DNA of 33,369 nt from positions 3,930 through 37,298 of the forward strand of contig DBZY01000071.1 in the NCBI GenBank assembly GCA_002311835.1. The letters are read 5' to 3'. Numbering within the stretch: position 1 is the stretch's first letter; each line of letters begins with the position of its first letter. The notes beneath the pieces are model-generated. The model was not told the DNA's origin, did no database searches, and saw only the letters and a program-made list of their open reading frames with translations. This document shows positions 23,096 to 31,343 of the stretch, in pieces. A program made the position numbers and the translations under genes. This DNA is from Proteobacteria bacterium UBA1148. Lineage in GTDB: Bacteria > Pseudomonadota > Gammaproteobacteria > Steroidobacterales > Rariloculaceae.

Positions 23096-23413
23096 ATGCC
23101 GCGAATTATATATATCGAGCCTGATGGGACCCGCAGGGAATTAGAAGTCCAGGTGGGCTACTCCGTCATGGAAGGCGCCACGATGAACGGTGTAGAAGGC
23201 ATTGAAGCAGAGTGCGGCGGCGCGTGTTCGTGCGCCACATGCCATGCGTATATAGACGAGACTTGGTTGGGCAAACTTCAGGAAATAGACGGTATGGAGG
23301 ATGCCATGTTGGAATCAGCTAGTGAGCGCAAACCCAACAGTCGGCTTACGTGTCAGATCCAAGTTAGCGAAGACCTGGATGGGTTAGTTTTAACAGTTGC
23401 TCCCACTTATTGA
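23096..23413 (+). CDS. [2Fe-2S] ferredoxin, adrenodoxin type
   Basis: This 105-residue electron carrier has cluster ligands Cys40, Cys46, Cys49 and Cys86, with spacing C-x5-C-x2-C as in adrenodoxin-like ferredoxins. The pattern continues with 'CHAYIDETWLGKL', an acidic helix 'EIDGMEDAML' and 'SRLTCQIQV'. Cys44 is extra, in 'GACSCATC', and is common in this group. Such proteins pass electrons to cytochromes P450 or Rieske oxygenases. No P450 or oxygenase gene is in the window, so the partner lies elsewhere. It is a free-standing gene, with a weak ribosome site upstream of the ATG. Confidence 0.93.
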   Translation: MPRIIYIEPDGTRRELEVQVGYSVMEGATMNGVEGIEAECGGACSCATCHAYIDETWLGKLQEIDGMEDAMLESASERKPNSRLTCQIQVSEDLDGLVLTVAPTY

Positions 23414-23530
23414 GCAAAAAATCTGATGACGTGAGACAAAGCCCAGTTTATGTGGTTCGGTGTGTGTCAATTGCGCTGTTCCCGTGAGTCGCCTAGGATC
23501 TTTCGCAGACTTTAAATGGGAGCGATACGA

Positions 23531-23941
23531 ATGATTGGGCAGAAAGGATCGGACAAACTAAGGGTGACTGCGGAGGAGGTGCGCGACGCCTGTGAGGGGA
23601 TGCTACGGTTGCAACTCTATGCGATTTTTACAAAACCGGTCAACGGAATGAAACCGGTGATGGAAATGCTAGAACGGCATTTGGAGTACCAAATTTCTCT
23701 CGAGAGACGAGGCATCATGTTTAGTGCAGGACCGTTTTGGACGGAAGACGAGCAAGAGTGGTGCGGTGAAGGCATGGTTGTTATTCGAGCCGAGAATCTA
23801 GCTGCGGCCAGAGTAATTGCTGCCGAAGATCCGATGCATGTTTCGGGAGCCCGCGTCTTTGAAATTCGACCATGGCTCGTCAATGAGGGCAGCATGACGA
23901 TAAAATTAAGCCATTCAACACGCAGCTTTGACATAACGTAA
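23531..23941 (+). CDS. YCII-related (YciI-like) domain protein
   Basis: This cytoplasmic protein of about 136 residues has a YCII alpha-beta domain: 'LYAIFTKPVNG', a helix with 'MLERHLEYQISLERRGIMFSAGPF', then 'GEGMVVIRAENLAAARVIAAEDPMHVSGARVFEIRPW'. The His of 'RHLEYQ' and Asp of 'EDPMH' match the conserved YCII pair seen in dehydrochlorinase-like members (TftG). It could therefore act as a lyase or binding protein in ring degradation. The ATG at 23531 is chosen because GGGAG is eight bases upstream. An ATG at 23516 lacks a ribosome site. It lies about 120 bases after the ferredoxin gene. Confidence 0.78.
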   Translation: MIGQKGSDKLRVTAEEVRDACEGMLRLQLYAIFTKPVNGMKPVMEMLERHLEYQISLERRGIMFSAGPFWTEDEQEWCGEGMVVIRAENLAAARVIAAEDPMHVSGARVFEIRPWLVNEGSMTIKLSHSTRSFDIT

Positions 23942-24100
23942 GGGACCACACGGCTTACACAGAATATTTTTCCCGAGGCGGGTCATAAGCTTAAGTTTAT
24001 TTTTAGAACTCCGATCTTGCTCTCGCAAGCAGAGAGCATCAGCTAGATCAACGATTCAGCGTCTATGCTCACTAATCTATCGGATCTTTCTGCACGATAG
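23942..24100. other. Convergent intergenic region with overlapping hairpins
   Basis: This gap between the YCII and RidA genes contains CTTGC-TCTC-GCAAG (24016-24029) overlapping GCTCTC-N7-GAGAGC (24019-24037). The two stems are mutually exclusive. Neither is followed by a T-run, so assignment as a terminator is weak. Confidence 0.35.
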
Positions 24101-24652
24101 TTACTCTGGAACGATGGCGACTGCCTCGAGTTCGAGAATAAACCGTGGCCCTGTCGCAAGACGTGGTATCTCGACAGACGTGCCTGCCGGACGGTGTTCT
24201 CCAAAGTAACGACCCATGACCACGTTAATCGCGTCCTGGTTAGCGTCTTGATCTACCATGAACCGGGTCATCTGAACGATATCACTGAGCTGCCCACCCG
24301 CTGCTTCCACGGTTGCCTTTAGATTTTCCATAGCTGCCTCAGCCTGTCCAGTGGCACTGAAGTCTAGATGATCAAATTCCGACGGTATGTGGGGATGGCT
24401 GTGGTAGACGGGCGCGGCAGTTATACCGGAGAAGTAGACTGTCTTGCCGGAGTTGACCGAGATTGCCGGTGTGTACGGCATGTTGTAGCCTAGTTCGACG
24501 CCAGCGGTATGAACGTACTCGTACCGTTCACCGCTTGGAACGAGTGATGATAGGGAGGGTAGGGTGCTACAGGCTGTGAGTAACATCACGAGCGCAACGC
24601 CTGAAATAGCGGCGCTGGAACGATAGGCGTAACTAATTCTAAAGTGGTTCAC
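24101..24652 (-). CDS. RidA/YjgF family lipoprotein
   Basis: This 183-residue protein combines a lipoprotein signal ('VALVMLLTAC', lipobox LTAC with Cys28) and a RidA-like domain from about residue 45. RidA proteins are usually cytoplasmic trimers that hydrolyse reactive imines and enamines. Placement in the envelope is uncommon. Conserved RidA blocks are 'VYFSGITA', 'QAEAAMENLKATVEAAGGQLSDIVQMTRFMVD' and 'ELEAVAIV'. The catalytic Arg position of RidA, normally in 'PARSCVEVAR', reads 'PAGTSVEIPR', so the key Arg is replaced by Gly and imine deaminase activity is doubtful. Glu of the 'ELEA' motif is kept. It lies downstream of the TRAP genes on the same strand, about 115 bases after dctM, and may be co-transcribed. 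Confidence 0.85.
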   Translation of the reverse strand: MNHFRISYAYRSSAAISGVALVMLLTACSTLPSLSSLVPSGERYEYVHTAGVELGYNMPYTPAISVNSGKTVYFSGITAAPVYHSHPHIPSEFDHLDFSATGQAEAAMENLKATVEAAGGQLSDIVQMTRFMVDQDANQDAINVVMGRYFGEHRPAGTSVEIPRLATGPRFILELEAVAIVPE

Positions 24653-24767
24653 TTTCGGTCTCCTCTAGTTTCGGGGTTAAAACTTCTGCCGTCTTATTTG
24701 CCGATTCTATTTCCTAATTCTCCCGGTGTTTTGACCGGCGCCTTCAATCTCTCGGCACTCTACATAT

Positions 24768-26051
24768 TTATAGAACTCCAAGCAGGGACGGGACGATCAG
24801 GGACACTATAGGAACATAGGTGATGATAATCAGGACGCTCAGCAATACCATGAGCCACGGTATTGCTGCACGAATGACGTCTTCCATGGGCATTTTTGCA
24901 ACGCTTGCTGTCACGAATAGATTGAGCCCTACAGGGGGCGTTACTAGTCCGATCTGCATGTTCAATACCATGATGACCCCTAGGTGAATGGGGTCAATCC
25001 CCATTTGGGTTGCAATGGGAAAGATGATCGGCGTGAGAATCAATACCACCGAGGTGGGTTCCATAAAGTTGCCAAATACGAGCAGCAGAATGTTTACCAC
25101 GATAAGAAAGCCCCATGGAGGCAGCCCTAGACCAACGATCCATTCGGAAGCGATCTGCGGGATTTGTTCGGTTGTAAGTACGAAGGCGAAGAGGTACGCG
25201 TTTGCAATGATGAACATCAGCATTGCGGTAATTTTCGCACTCTCTGTTAGGACTTGAGGTACGTCTTTTAGCTTGATGTCTTTGTAGACAAACACGGCAA
25301 CTATGAAGGCGTAAACAGCAGAAACTGCTGCAGCTTCAGTGGGAGTGAAAATCCCTAAGTAGATGCCCCCGAGGATGATCACAAGGAGAATAAGCCCCCA
25401 GAATGCCTCCCAGCCTGCGTGAATAGTTTCTTTAAGACTCATCCTAGGCTGGCGCGGCAAGTCCTGACGACGCGCGATCACCGCGATCGTGATCATCATG
25501 GCTATGGTTAGAATTGCGCCGGGCAGCATGCCCGCAAGGAACAGATTACCGATGGACGTTTCAGTAACGGCGCCGTAGATTACCATGACGATTGACGGCG
25601 GTATAAGAATGCCCAGGGTGCCAGCATTACAGATGACGCCCGCGGCGAAACGTTCCGAGTAACCGGATCTGATCATTCCGCCGATCATGACGCTGCCTAC
25701 AGCAACCACAGTGGCCGGTGCCGATCCCGAGACCGCCGAAAAGAAAGCGCAGGCTAGTAAAGCGGCCATGGCTAGCCCTCCTCGGAAATGACCTACTAGG
25801 GCATTAGCAAAATCAATCATGCGTTTCGCAACACCACCTGTCGTCATAAATGTTGCTGCCAGAATGAAGAACGGTACAGCGAGTAGTGGATAAATCTGTG
25901 TGGTGTGGAAGAAGCGTTGTGCCAGGGACAGCAGGCTCTGGTCGGCGAAAAGGAGAAGAGTAGAGATGCTAGCTAGGCCCAGTGAGATCGCAACGGGCAC
26001 GCCCATGGCCAAGCCGATGAACAGGATCACTACTAGAAACAGCGCGCTCAT
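24768..26051 (-). CDS. dctM: TRAP transporter large permease (DctM)
   Basis: This 427-residue protein is the large, transporting membrane subunit of a tripartite ATP-independent periplasmic transporter. It has about 12-13 hydrophobic segments spread along its length. Typical family signatures include 'MGVPVAISLGLAS' early, 'ACAFFSAVSGSAPATVVAVGSVMIGGMIRSGYSERFAAGVICNAGTLGILIPPSIVMVIYG' in the middle, and 'NMQIGLVTPPVGLNLFVTASVA' late. Length agrees with typical DctM. Its start overlaps the dctQ stop by four bases (ATGA), so the two are coupled. With DctQ and DctP it uses a cation gradient to import an organic acid. The substrate is not readable from sequence. Confidence 0.95.
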   Translation of the reverse strand: MSALFLVVILFIGLAMGVPVAISLGLASISTLLLFADQSLLSLAQRFFHTTQIYPLLAVPFFILAATFMTTGGVAKRMIDFANALVGHFRGGLAMAALLACAFFSAVSGSAPATVVAVGSVMIGGMIRSGYSERFAAGVICNAGTLGILIPPSIVMVIYGAVTETSIGNLFLAGMLPGAILTIAMMITIAVIARRQDLPRQPRMSLKETIHAGWEAFWGLILLVIILGGIYLGIFTPTEAAAVSAVYAFIVAVFVYKDIKLKDVPQVLTESAKITAMLMFIIANAYLFAFVLTTEQIPQIASEWIVGLGLPPWGFLIVVNILLLVFGNFMEPTSVVLILTPIIFPIATQMGIDPIHLGVIMVLNMQIGLVTPPVGLNLFVTASVAKMPMEDVIRAAIPWLMVLLSVLIIITYVPIVSLIVPSLLGVL

Positions 26052-26593
26052 GATTGATCGCTGTTTGGTGTTTTGTTAGTAGCCGCCGCTGTACCATGTT
26101 CTGCCGATAGACCCTTAACTTTACCTTTGCTAATCGCCCAACCGAGCTCAATAAACCTGTATGCAAGCAGCGCAAATGCTACAGGCATGATCCCAATCAA
26201 TAACCAACGAGGCAAAGGAATGTCTCGGGCATTATTCCCCAGCACGATTAGCCGATCGACGAAGATACTCGCACCGTAAAACATGAATCCGCAATAGAGA
26301 AGACAAAGTATGATGGCCGCTAGTCCCATGGTTCGCCGCGCGGTGGGAGGCATTTTTCGAGCAATGATATCAACCGCTATGTGGCTCTGAGTACGGACAC
26401 CGTAGGACATGCCAATTAGGACCAACCACGCGAATACGTAGGTTGTAGCTTCTAGAGACCATACCCATCCGGTCCCAAACTCGCGTAGTACCACCTGTGT
26501 AAAGGTAAGCAGAGTCATTACCGCCAGCGCGGTGGCCATAAAACTCTCTTCAATGTGATTGAGGACGTTCCGGATACGCACGCCGGTGTTCAT
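26048..26593 (-). CDS. dctQ: TRAP transporter small permease (DctQ)
   Basis: This 181-residue protein is the small membrane subunit, with four predicted helices (about 18-35, 48-68, 88-110 and 128-150). The DctQ-type pattern is 'MTLLTFTQVVLREFGTGWVWSLEATTYVFAWLVLIGMSYGVRTQSHIAVDII'. It ends with a polar cytoplasmic tail ('GTAAATNKTPNSDQS'). It lies 22 bases after dctP and shares ATGA with dctM. In known systems it joins the binding protein to the large permease. Confidence 0.93.
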   Translation of the reverse strand: MNTGVRIRNVLNHIEESFMATALAVMTLLTFTQVVLREFGTGWVWSLEATTYVFAWLVLIGMSYGVRTQSHIAVDIIARKMPPTARRTMGLAAIILCLLYCGFMFYGASIFVDRLIVLGNNARDIPLPRWLLIGIMPVAFALLAYRFIELGWAISKGKVKGLSAEHGTAAATNKTPNSDQS

Positions 26594-26615
26594 AAGTCGT
26601 TAGCCCGAGTGATAT

Positions 26616-27638
26616 TTAGAGTGAACTGGCCGCTTCGATGCGTTCAGCGCCAATGTTTGCTTCGAACTGTTCCCAAACGGGCGCCATCGCTGTTCGCCAT
26701 GAGGTTAGTTCGTCATCGGTGAGTTCGATTATTTCGCTACGACCGGACTCCTCAACGTGGCCTCGGGCTTGTTGGTTAATGGCCTCTGCCTGCGCATTTC
26801 CCCAGGCGGTAGCTTCTGCAACGGCTTCCTGCACTCCTGAGCGGATGTCGTCCGGTAGTGATTGCCAGAAGGTTGGATTGACTGCGACCAGATAACCAAT
26901 GTAGCCATGATTCGTTTCCATCACGTACGGCTGCACTTCGTAGAACTTCGATGAGTAGATATTCGACCAGGTATTCTCCTGAGCATCAATGGCACCCGTT
27001 TGAAGTGCCTGATAGACTTCGCCTAGTGCCATCTTTTGTGGATTTCCCCCTATAGCCTGAACCTGGGCCTGAAGAACATCGGACTCCATGATCCGGAACT
27101 TTAGTCCGCGGGCATCTTCCGGCATGCGTAAGGGATTAGGTCCAGAGAACTGTTTCATGCCGTTGTGCCAGAAAGCCAGCCCCTGAAAGCCTTTATCAGT
27201 AATTACATTAAGTAGATCCTGTCCAGCGGGACTGGCCTGAAACTCCTCGACCGTCACTAGGTCTGGGAACAGGAACGGTAGATCAAAAATCTGAAATGCC
27301 TGTGTGAGCCGATCAAACTTTGAAAGTGAGACCGCGATCATCTGAATCTCCCCGAAGGCGAGCGCCTCGAGTGAATCGTCATCGTTCATGAGCTGGCTAG
27401 AGGGATAGATTTCCACGGCCACCCTGCCAGGGAAGCGCGCCTCCGTGAGTTCCTTAAAACGTTGTGCAGTCCGGCCCTTTGGCGTTCCAGGTGCTGTAAC
27501 GTGAGGAAATTTAATGAGATAAGTTTCGGTGGCCGCCTGGCCTTCATCAGTCGTATTGCCACAAGCGCTGAGTAGGCCTACAAACATCACTAGGACTCCC
27601 AGTCGCATCGCAGTGTGAAAATCCCTCAGGTCACGCAT
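26616..27638 (-). CDS. dctP: TRAP transporter substrate-binding protein (DctP), lipoprotein
   Basis: This 340-residue extracytoplasmic binding protein has an N-terminal lipobox 'LLSAC' (Cys26), so it is probably membrane-anchored. Most DctP proteins are free in the periplasm. Family features are 'FPHVTAPGTPKGRTAQRFKELTEARFPGRV', 'SSQLMNDDDSLEALAFGEIQM', 'FDLPFLF', then 'GLKFRIMESDVLQAQVQAIGGNP' with the substrate-contacting Arg, and 'GAIDAQENTWSNIYSSKFYEVQPY'. The Arg of 'KFRIM' normally binds a carboxylate, so an organic acid is the likely ligand. AGAGGT is eight bases upstream of the ATG at 27638. It heads the dctPQM operon, divergent from a TauE/SafE gene. Confidence 0.94.
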   Translation of the reverse strand: MRDLRDFHTAMRLGVLVMFVGLLSACGNTTDEGQAATETYLIKFPHVTAPGTPKGRTAQRFKELTEARFPGRVAVEIYPSSQLMNDDDSLEALAFGEIQMIAVSLSKFDRLTQAFQIFDLPFLFPDLVTVEEFQASPAGQDLLNVITDKGFQGLAFWHNGMKQFSGPNPLRMPEDARGLKFRIMESDVLQAQVQAIGGNPQKMALGEVYQALQTGAIDAQENTWSNIYSSKFYEVQPYVMETNHGYIGYLVAVNPTFWQSLPDDIRSGVQEAVAEATAWGNAQAEAINQQARGHVEESGRSEIIELTDDELTSWRTAMAPVWEQFEANIGAERIEAASSL

Positions 27639-27694
27639 TTGTCTTTACCTCTTGTTTCTGCGGGCACTCCAGCATTGGGATACCACTCAGGCTC

Positions 27695-27710
27695 GGGGTG
27701 CCGGGACCCC
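27695..27710 (-). promoter_or_regulatory. Leader hairpin upstream of dctP
   Basis: GGGGT-GCCGGG-ACCCC forms a GC-rich stem about 57 bases before the dctP start. On the plus strand it is followed by a T-rich tract (ATTTTATTC), so it could also stop transcription from the plus side. On the dctP side it would be a leader hairpin. The evidence is symmetry only. Confidence 0.35.
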
Positions 27711-27788
27711 ATTTTATTCTAGTTTTAGGAGGCGGTGCGCTTTTAGTTAGCTTTGAATAGTATTCGTGTGACCGCGCTCTCGCTTTCC

Positions 27789-27850
27789 TGCAAACGATTG
27801 CATAGAATTCTCCCAGAGTTCAAGATCTTGATCAAGAGAAACCGTTTGCG
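27789..27850. promoter_or_regulatory. Palindrome-dense operator region between dctP and TauE/SafE genes
   Basis: TGCAAACGATTGCA (27789-27802) fits the LacI/GalR operator form TG-n-AA-n-CG-n-TT-n-CA. A second, weaker match, AGAAACCGTTTGCG (27837-27850), is centred 48 bases downstream, directly before the exporter's ribosome site. Between them lie the perfect palindromes CAAGATCTTG (27821-27830) and TCTTGATCAAGA (27826-27837). A weak promoter pair TTGCAT-17-CAAGAT lies within this span. This suggests regulation by a LacI-type repressor bound at two sites. Confidence 0.55.
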
Positions 27851-27862
27851 TGAGGCCCTATT

Positions 27863-28615
27863 TTGGCTGAGTTGACATGGGATGTCTGGGTAGTCATTGC
27901 TCTGGCCCTGGCGGCAGGTGGTTTGACGAAAGGTATCACGGGTCTAGGGTTGCCGGGTGTTGCGGTACCGATCATGGCTGGTTTTCTTGGCGTTGAGCAC
28001 GCGGTCATGATTATGCTTTTTCCCACTTTGACCACGAACGCGTGGCTTACGTGGAGGCTCCGTGATTGTTACAAGGAGGTCCCTGAGCTTCGACGCATTG
28101 TTTTAATGGGGGTTCCCGGCGTTGGGGTCGGGGCCGCAATTTTGTATCTGGCCAGCGAACAATTTCTTGCAACGGCTCTCTCTGTGTGGATCTTTGCGTA
28201 TCTCGCTTTGCGTTTTTTTCATCCGGAGCTAAGGCTTTCTCCACAAGCTCGTCGTCGATTTGCGTTTCCGGTGGGATTCGCCTCAGGCACACTTCAAGGG
28301 TCCACTGGAATTTGTGCGCCCGTCATTGTGCCTTACGTGGATGCGCTAGGAATCCCGCCCCGAACCTACGTCTTTACATTCGCAGCTGTTTTTATGTCTC
28401 TATCTTTTTCGCATCTCAGTATTCTGGGGATTGCGCGGGCATATCCGTTGGAGCAACTTATAGAGAGTCTGCTTGCTGTGATTCCGGCTATGATATTCGT
28501 CCCGATCGGAAGCTGGTTACGGAAGTACGTTCCATCTAGCATTTTCGGCCGTATGATCCGAGTCTTGTTGTTCGTAATGGCCGTACGCTTGTTTTACACG
28601 GCTTGGGTCAGCTAA
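27863..28615 (+). CDS. TauE/SafE family membrane exporter
   Basis: This 250-residue membrane protein has about eight helices, in the TauE/SafE (DUF81) family of sulfite or organosulfonate exporters. The first repeat has 'LAAGGLTKGITGLGLPGVAVPIMAGFLG' and the second half repeats the idea with 'GFASGTLQGSTGICAPVIVPYVDALGI'. The start is TTG at 27863, supported by GAGG seven bases upstream. No in-frame ATG lies at the N-terminus. It is divergent from dctPQM and shares with it an operator-like region. The substrate cannot be set. Anions such as sulfite, sulfoacetate or other organic acids are known for relatives. Confidence 0.9.
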   Translation: MAELTWDVWVVIALALAAGGLTKGITGLGLPGVAVPIMAGFLGVEHAVMIMLFPTLTTNAWLTWRLRDCYKEVPELRRIVLMGVPGVGVGAAILYLASEQFLATALSVWIFAYLALRFFHPELRLSPQARRRFAFPVGFASGTLQGSTGICAPVIVPYVDALGIPPRTYVFTFAAVFMSLSFSHLSILGIARAYPLEQLIESLLAVIPAMIFVPIGSWLRKYVPSSIFGRMIRVLLFVMAVRLFYTAWVS

Positions 28616-28657
28616 TTGTGGGGCGCACTTCTCGAGCGTAAAAGCGCGCTATCCCCT

Positions 28658-30889
28658 TTATCCTCGAATTACTGCTAGAACGCGCTCAGGGGTCAATGGC
28701 AGATGACGGACCCGTGCTTTGGTTAAGGCGAAGACCCCATTGGCTATTGCTGCCCCTGTTGATGCCAGGCCAATCTCTCCCATACCGGTTGGTGGGTTGT
28801 TGGTGGAAATGGCACGGACTTCAACGTTCGGTATCTCATTCATTCTCATCACTGGATAGTCAAAGTAGTTTGACTGTTGAACTTCCCCTGCAATGATATT
28901 AATGCGTTCCTTCAGAGCATTGCTTATACCAAAGATCACATTGCCTTCGAGTTGCGCCTCTGAATTTTTAGGTGAGATCAAATAACCCGCATCAGCTGCC
29001 AACCAATAGTTGTGGACGGTGATAGCGCCGTTTACATCGTCTACCGAAATCTCAGCAATACCAGCTGCAAACGTGGAGCTATAACCCGCGAGTGCCAGCC
29101 CCAGCGCAGTGCCCTCCCGAGGCCTCGACCAGTCAGCCATCTCGGCAACTGTTTTCAGAACATTCATTGCACGCGGATTGTTGTGACACAGTCCCATACG
29201 AAACTGTAATGGGTCCATTCCGCGTGCAACAGCCAGTTCGTCCACAAAGGATTCGGCGGCAAACTTGGTATAGCTCGTCGCGACTCCACGCCAGGCGCAG
29301 ACTCGTGAGTGGCGTTCCGTCAGGATATGTTCGGCCAGGAAGTTCGGGATGTCATAGCGTGAGCTTTCCGAGCCAAGCATTACGATTACATCTCTGCCTC
29401 CCGATGCCTCCCAACGTGGAGGGTTCATATATTCCAGAACTTTCGGGGCTGCAACACGATGGTGCCATGCGACCAGATGTCCTTCCTCATCAAAGCCCGC
29501 TCGTAGACACTGAGCAGCCGTGTTTCGAAAGGTGCCGTCCTTGAGGTCATCTTCCCGGGTCCAGATAACTTTGACGGGTTTCTGAATCGCTTTGGACACT
29601 AGCAGAGCATCCTCAACATATTTTTGCCGGCGCAAGGTACGGCGGCCATAGCCACCACCGATAAACATTGGATGCAACGTTATTTTATCTGGTGTTGTTT
29701 CGAGAAATTCAGCTGCTCCCAGGATCGATAGGCTTTGTGTTTGGGTGCTCACCCAGATCTCAGCTGCCTTCCCATCCTCAGTCACACTTGCGGTCGCGTT
29801 CATCGGCTCCATCTGAGCGTGGTAGGCAGGGTCGGTGCGGTACGTGGCCTCGACAACTTCTACTGCGTCTTTCATTGCAGCGCTCATGTCACCCGTTTCT
29901 CGCCATGCTGTACCGGTCTGTGAGAGATTTTCCACCTGATCTACGTACGCTTCTAGGTCAGACTCAAGATTTGCCTCCCGGAACCGGGATGTCTGACTCC
30001 AGGTAACACTAAGCGCCTCCTTGCCCCACTTACTTGCCTCGTAAGTGTTGGCTACAACAGCAACACCCCAGGGCAGCGGCACAATGTCAGTGACACCATC
30101 AATCGCAAGGGCTGCGCTACCATCGAACTCTATAGGTTCTTCGTCCTCCACTGGCGCTCGCAGCACCGAGGCGTACACCATGCCTGGCACTTGCGCATCA
30201 ATTCCGAACTGTGCGCTGCCATTGGACTTGGTCAACATGTCCCGTCGAGGGATATCGTGACCAAGATAACGATGCTCGCCATAAGCCTTGAGTTCAGAAT
30301 CCTCTATCTCCGGTAGTGTCTCGGGAAACTCAGCGTTAGCTACGATTTCCCCGTAACTCAACCGTCTCCCGGATGCGGGGTGAGTGACGATGCTTGGTTC
30401 CGTTTCGACTTCTGTGATCGGTACGCCCCACGTTTCCGCAGCGGACTGCATAAGAAGCCTGCGAGCCTGAGCGCCTGCGCGGCGCATGGGTTCAAAGTAA
30501 GCTTGAATTGTGAGGCTGCCCGCCGTGTAGAGCATGTTTTGGAAGAATGGATTGCCGTACGCCTCGTCGTGAAAGTCCACCGTCTCCACAATAACTTTGT
30601 TCCAGTCTGCGTCGAGTTCATCGGCGAGTATTAAGGGTAATGAAGTAGATGTGCCTTGCCCCATCTCTGTTGCGGGGAACTGAATTGTAATCGAGTCGTT
30701 GGAAGCAAGGGTGACCCAGATATTTGGTGTAATCTCCGTGGATCTGGTCTCGGCTATTTCCTGTGCCTGTTCGGGAGAGCAGGCTGTGATGAGTCCCGAT
30801 GAGCCAATAATTAGTGTCAGCCCACTCACGCCTTGGAGAAATTCACGTCGATTCGTTGAGGCAACCGGCATCGTTTTGCGCCTCGTCAT
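28658..30889 (-). CDS. Molybdenum hydroxylase large subunit (IorB-like), Tat lipoprotein
   Basis: This 743-residue subunit binds molybdopterin and carries the active site of an xanthine-dehydrogenase-family enzyme of the isoquinoline 1-oxidoreductase/aldehyde dehydrogenase branch. The N-terminus holds a Tat motif 'TNRREFLQG' (Arg14-Arg15) and a lipobox 'LITAC' (Cys37), so it should be exported folded and possibly lipid-anchored. Cofactor motifs include 'ATEMGQGTST', 'GGGYGRR' (411-417), 'WRGVATSYTKFAAESFVDELA', and the catalytic Glu705 in 'GMGEIGLAST'. GGGAGG lies six bases before the ATG, and the stop of the small subunit ends one base upstream of it, so the pair is coupled. It probably hydroxylates or oxidises an aldehyde or N-heterocycle in the periplasm. 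No maturation factor gene is present. Confidence 0.92.
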   Translation of the reverse strand: MTRRKTMPVASTNRREFLQGVSGLTLIIGSSGLITACSPEQAQEIAETRSTEITPNIWVTLASNDSITIQFPATEMGQGTSTSLPLILADELDADWNKVIVETVDFHDEAYGNPFFQNMLYTAGSLTIQAYFEPMRRAGAQARRLLMQSAAETWGVPITEVETEPSIVTHPASGRRLSYGEIVANAEFPETLPEIEDSELKAYGEHRYLGHDIPRRDMLTKSNGSAQFGIDAQVPGMVYASVLRAPVEDEEPIEFDGSAALAIDGVTDIVPLPWGVAVVANTYEASKWGKEALSVTWSQTSRFREANLESDLEAYVDQVENLSQTGTAWRETGDMSAAMKDAVEVVEATYRTDPAYHAQMEPMNATASVTEDGKAAEIWVSTQTQSLSILGAAEFLETTPDKITLHPMFIGGGYGRRTLRRQKYVEDALLVSKAIQKPVKVIWTREDDLKDGTFRNTAAQCLRAGFDEEGHLVAWHHRVAAPKVLEYMNPPRWEASGGRDVIVMLGSESSRYDIPNFLAEHILTERHSRVCAWRGVATSYTKFAAESFVDELAVARGMDPLQFRMGLCHNNPRAMNVLKTVAEMADWSRPREGTALGLALAGYSSTFAAGIAEISVDDVNGAITVHNYWLAADAGYLISPKNSEAQLEGNVIFGISNALKERINIIAGEVQQSNYFDYPVMRMNEIPNVEVRAISTNNPPTGMGEIGLASTGAAIANGVFALTKARVRHLPLTPERVLAVIRG

Positions 30890-30890
30890 C

Positions 30891-31343
30891 TCAGACCTCC
30901 CGTGCCGCGCGTTGAATTGCGCGGATAATCCGGCTGTAGGTTCCGCAGCGGCAAATGTTGGTGCTCATGTGCGCAACGATTTCCTCTCGAGTGGGATTAG
31001 GGGTGGTTTCCAATAAGTTGGCCGCCCGCATGATTTGGCCTGACTGGCAGTAGCCGCATTGTGGGACCTCTTCTGCAATCCATGCTTTCTGGAGTGGATG
31101 ATCGGAATTAGGGGACAAGCCCTCGATCGTAGTAACTTCACTCCCCTCGACGGCGGACAAAGGAGTGAGACAGGAATAGGTAGCGGTGCCGTTGACATGC
31201 ACGGTACAAGCCCCGCACTGACCGACTCCACAACCGAATTTGGTGCCCGTGAATTTAAGATGTTCTCTGATCACCCATAACAAGGGTGTATTAGGATTTG
31301 CATCGACCTCGATGGGCTGTCCGTTGACTGTGAAGTTGGCCAT
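30891..31343 (-). CDS. Molybdenum hydroxylase [2Fe-2S] small subunit (IorA-like)
   Basis: This 150-residue subunit carries two [2Fe-2S] clusters. The plant-type cluster uses Cys38, Cys43, Cys46 and Cys58 ('GCGVGQCGACTVHVNG'), and the second uses Cys96, Cys99, Cys131 and Cys133 ('CGYCQSGQ' and 'NICRCGTY'). Length and order match IorA and other two-subunit enzymes of this type. It has no signal of its own, so it would ride out with the large subunit through Tat, as in similar systems. Its gene is the first of the pair and is divergent from the FmdB-like gene. Confidence 0.95.
   Translation of the reverse strand: MANFTVNGQPIEVDANPNTPLLWVIREHLKFTGTKFGCGVGQCGACTVHVNGTATYSCLTPLSAVEGSEVTTIEGLSPNSDHPLQKAWIAEEVPQCGYCQSGQIMRAANLLETTPNPTREEIVAHMSTNICRCGTYSRIIRAIQRAAREV

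Noticed and set aside
24723..24738. CCGGT-N6-ACCGG hairpin after dctM as a terminator
   Set aside because: The stem is only five pairs and no T-run follows on the minus strand.
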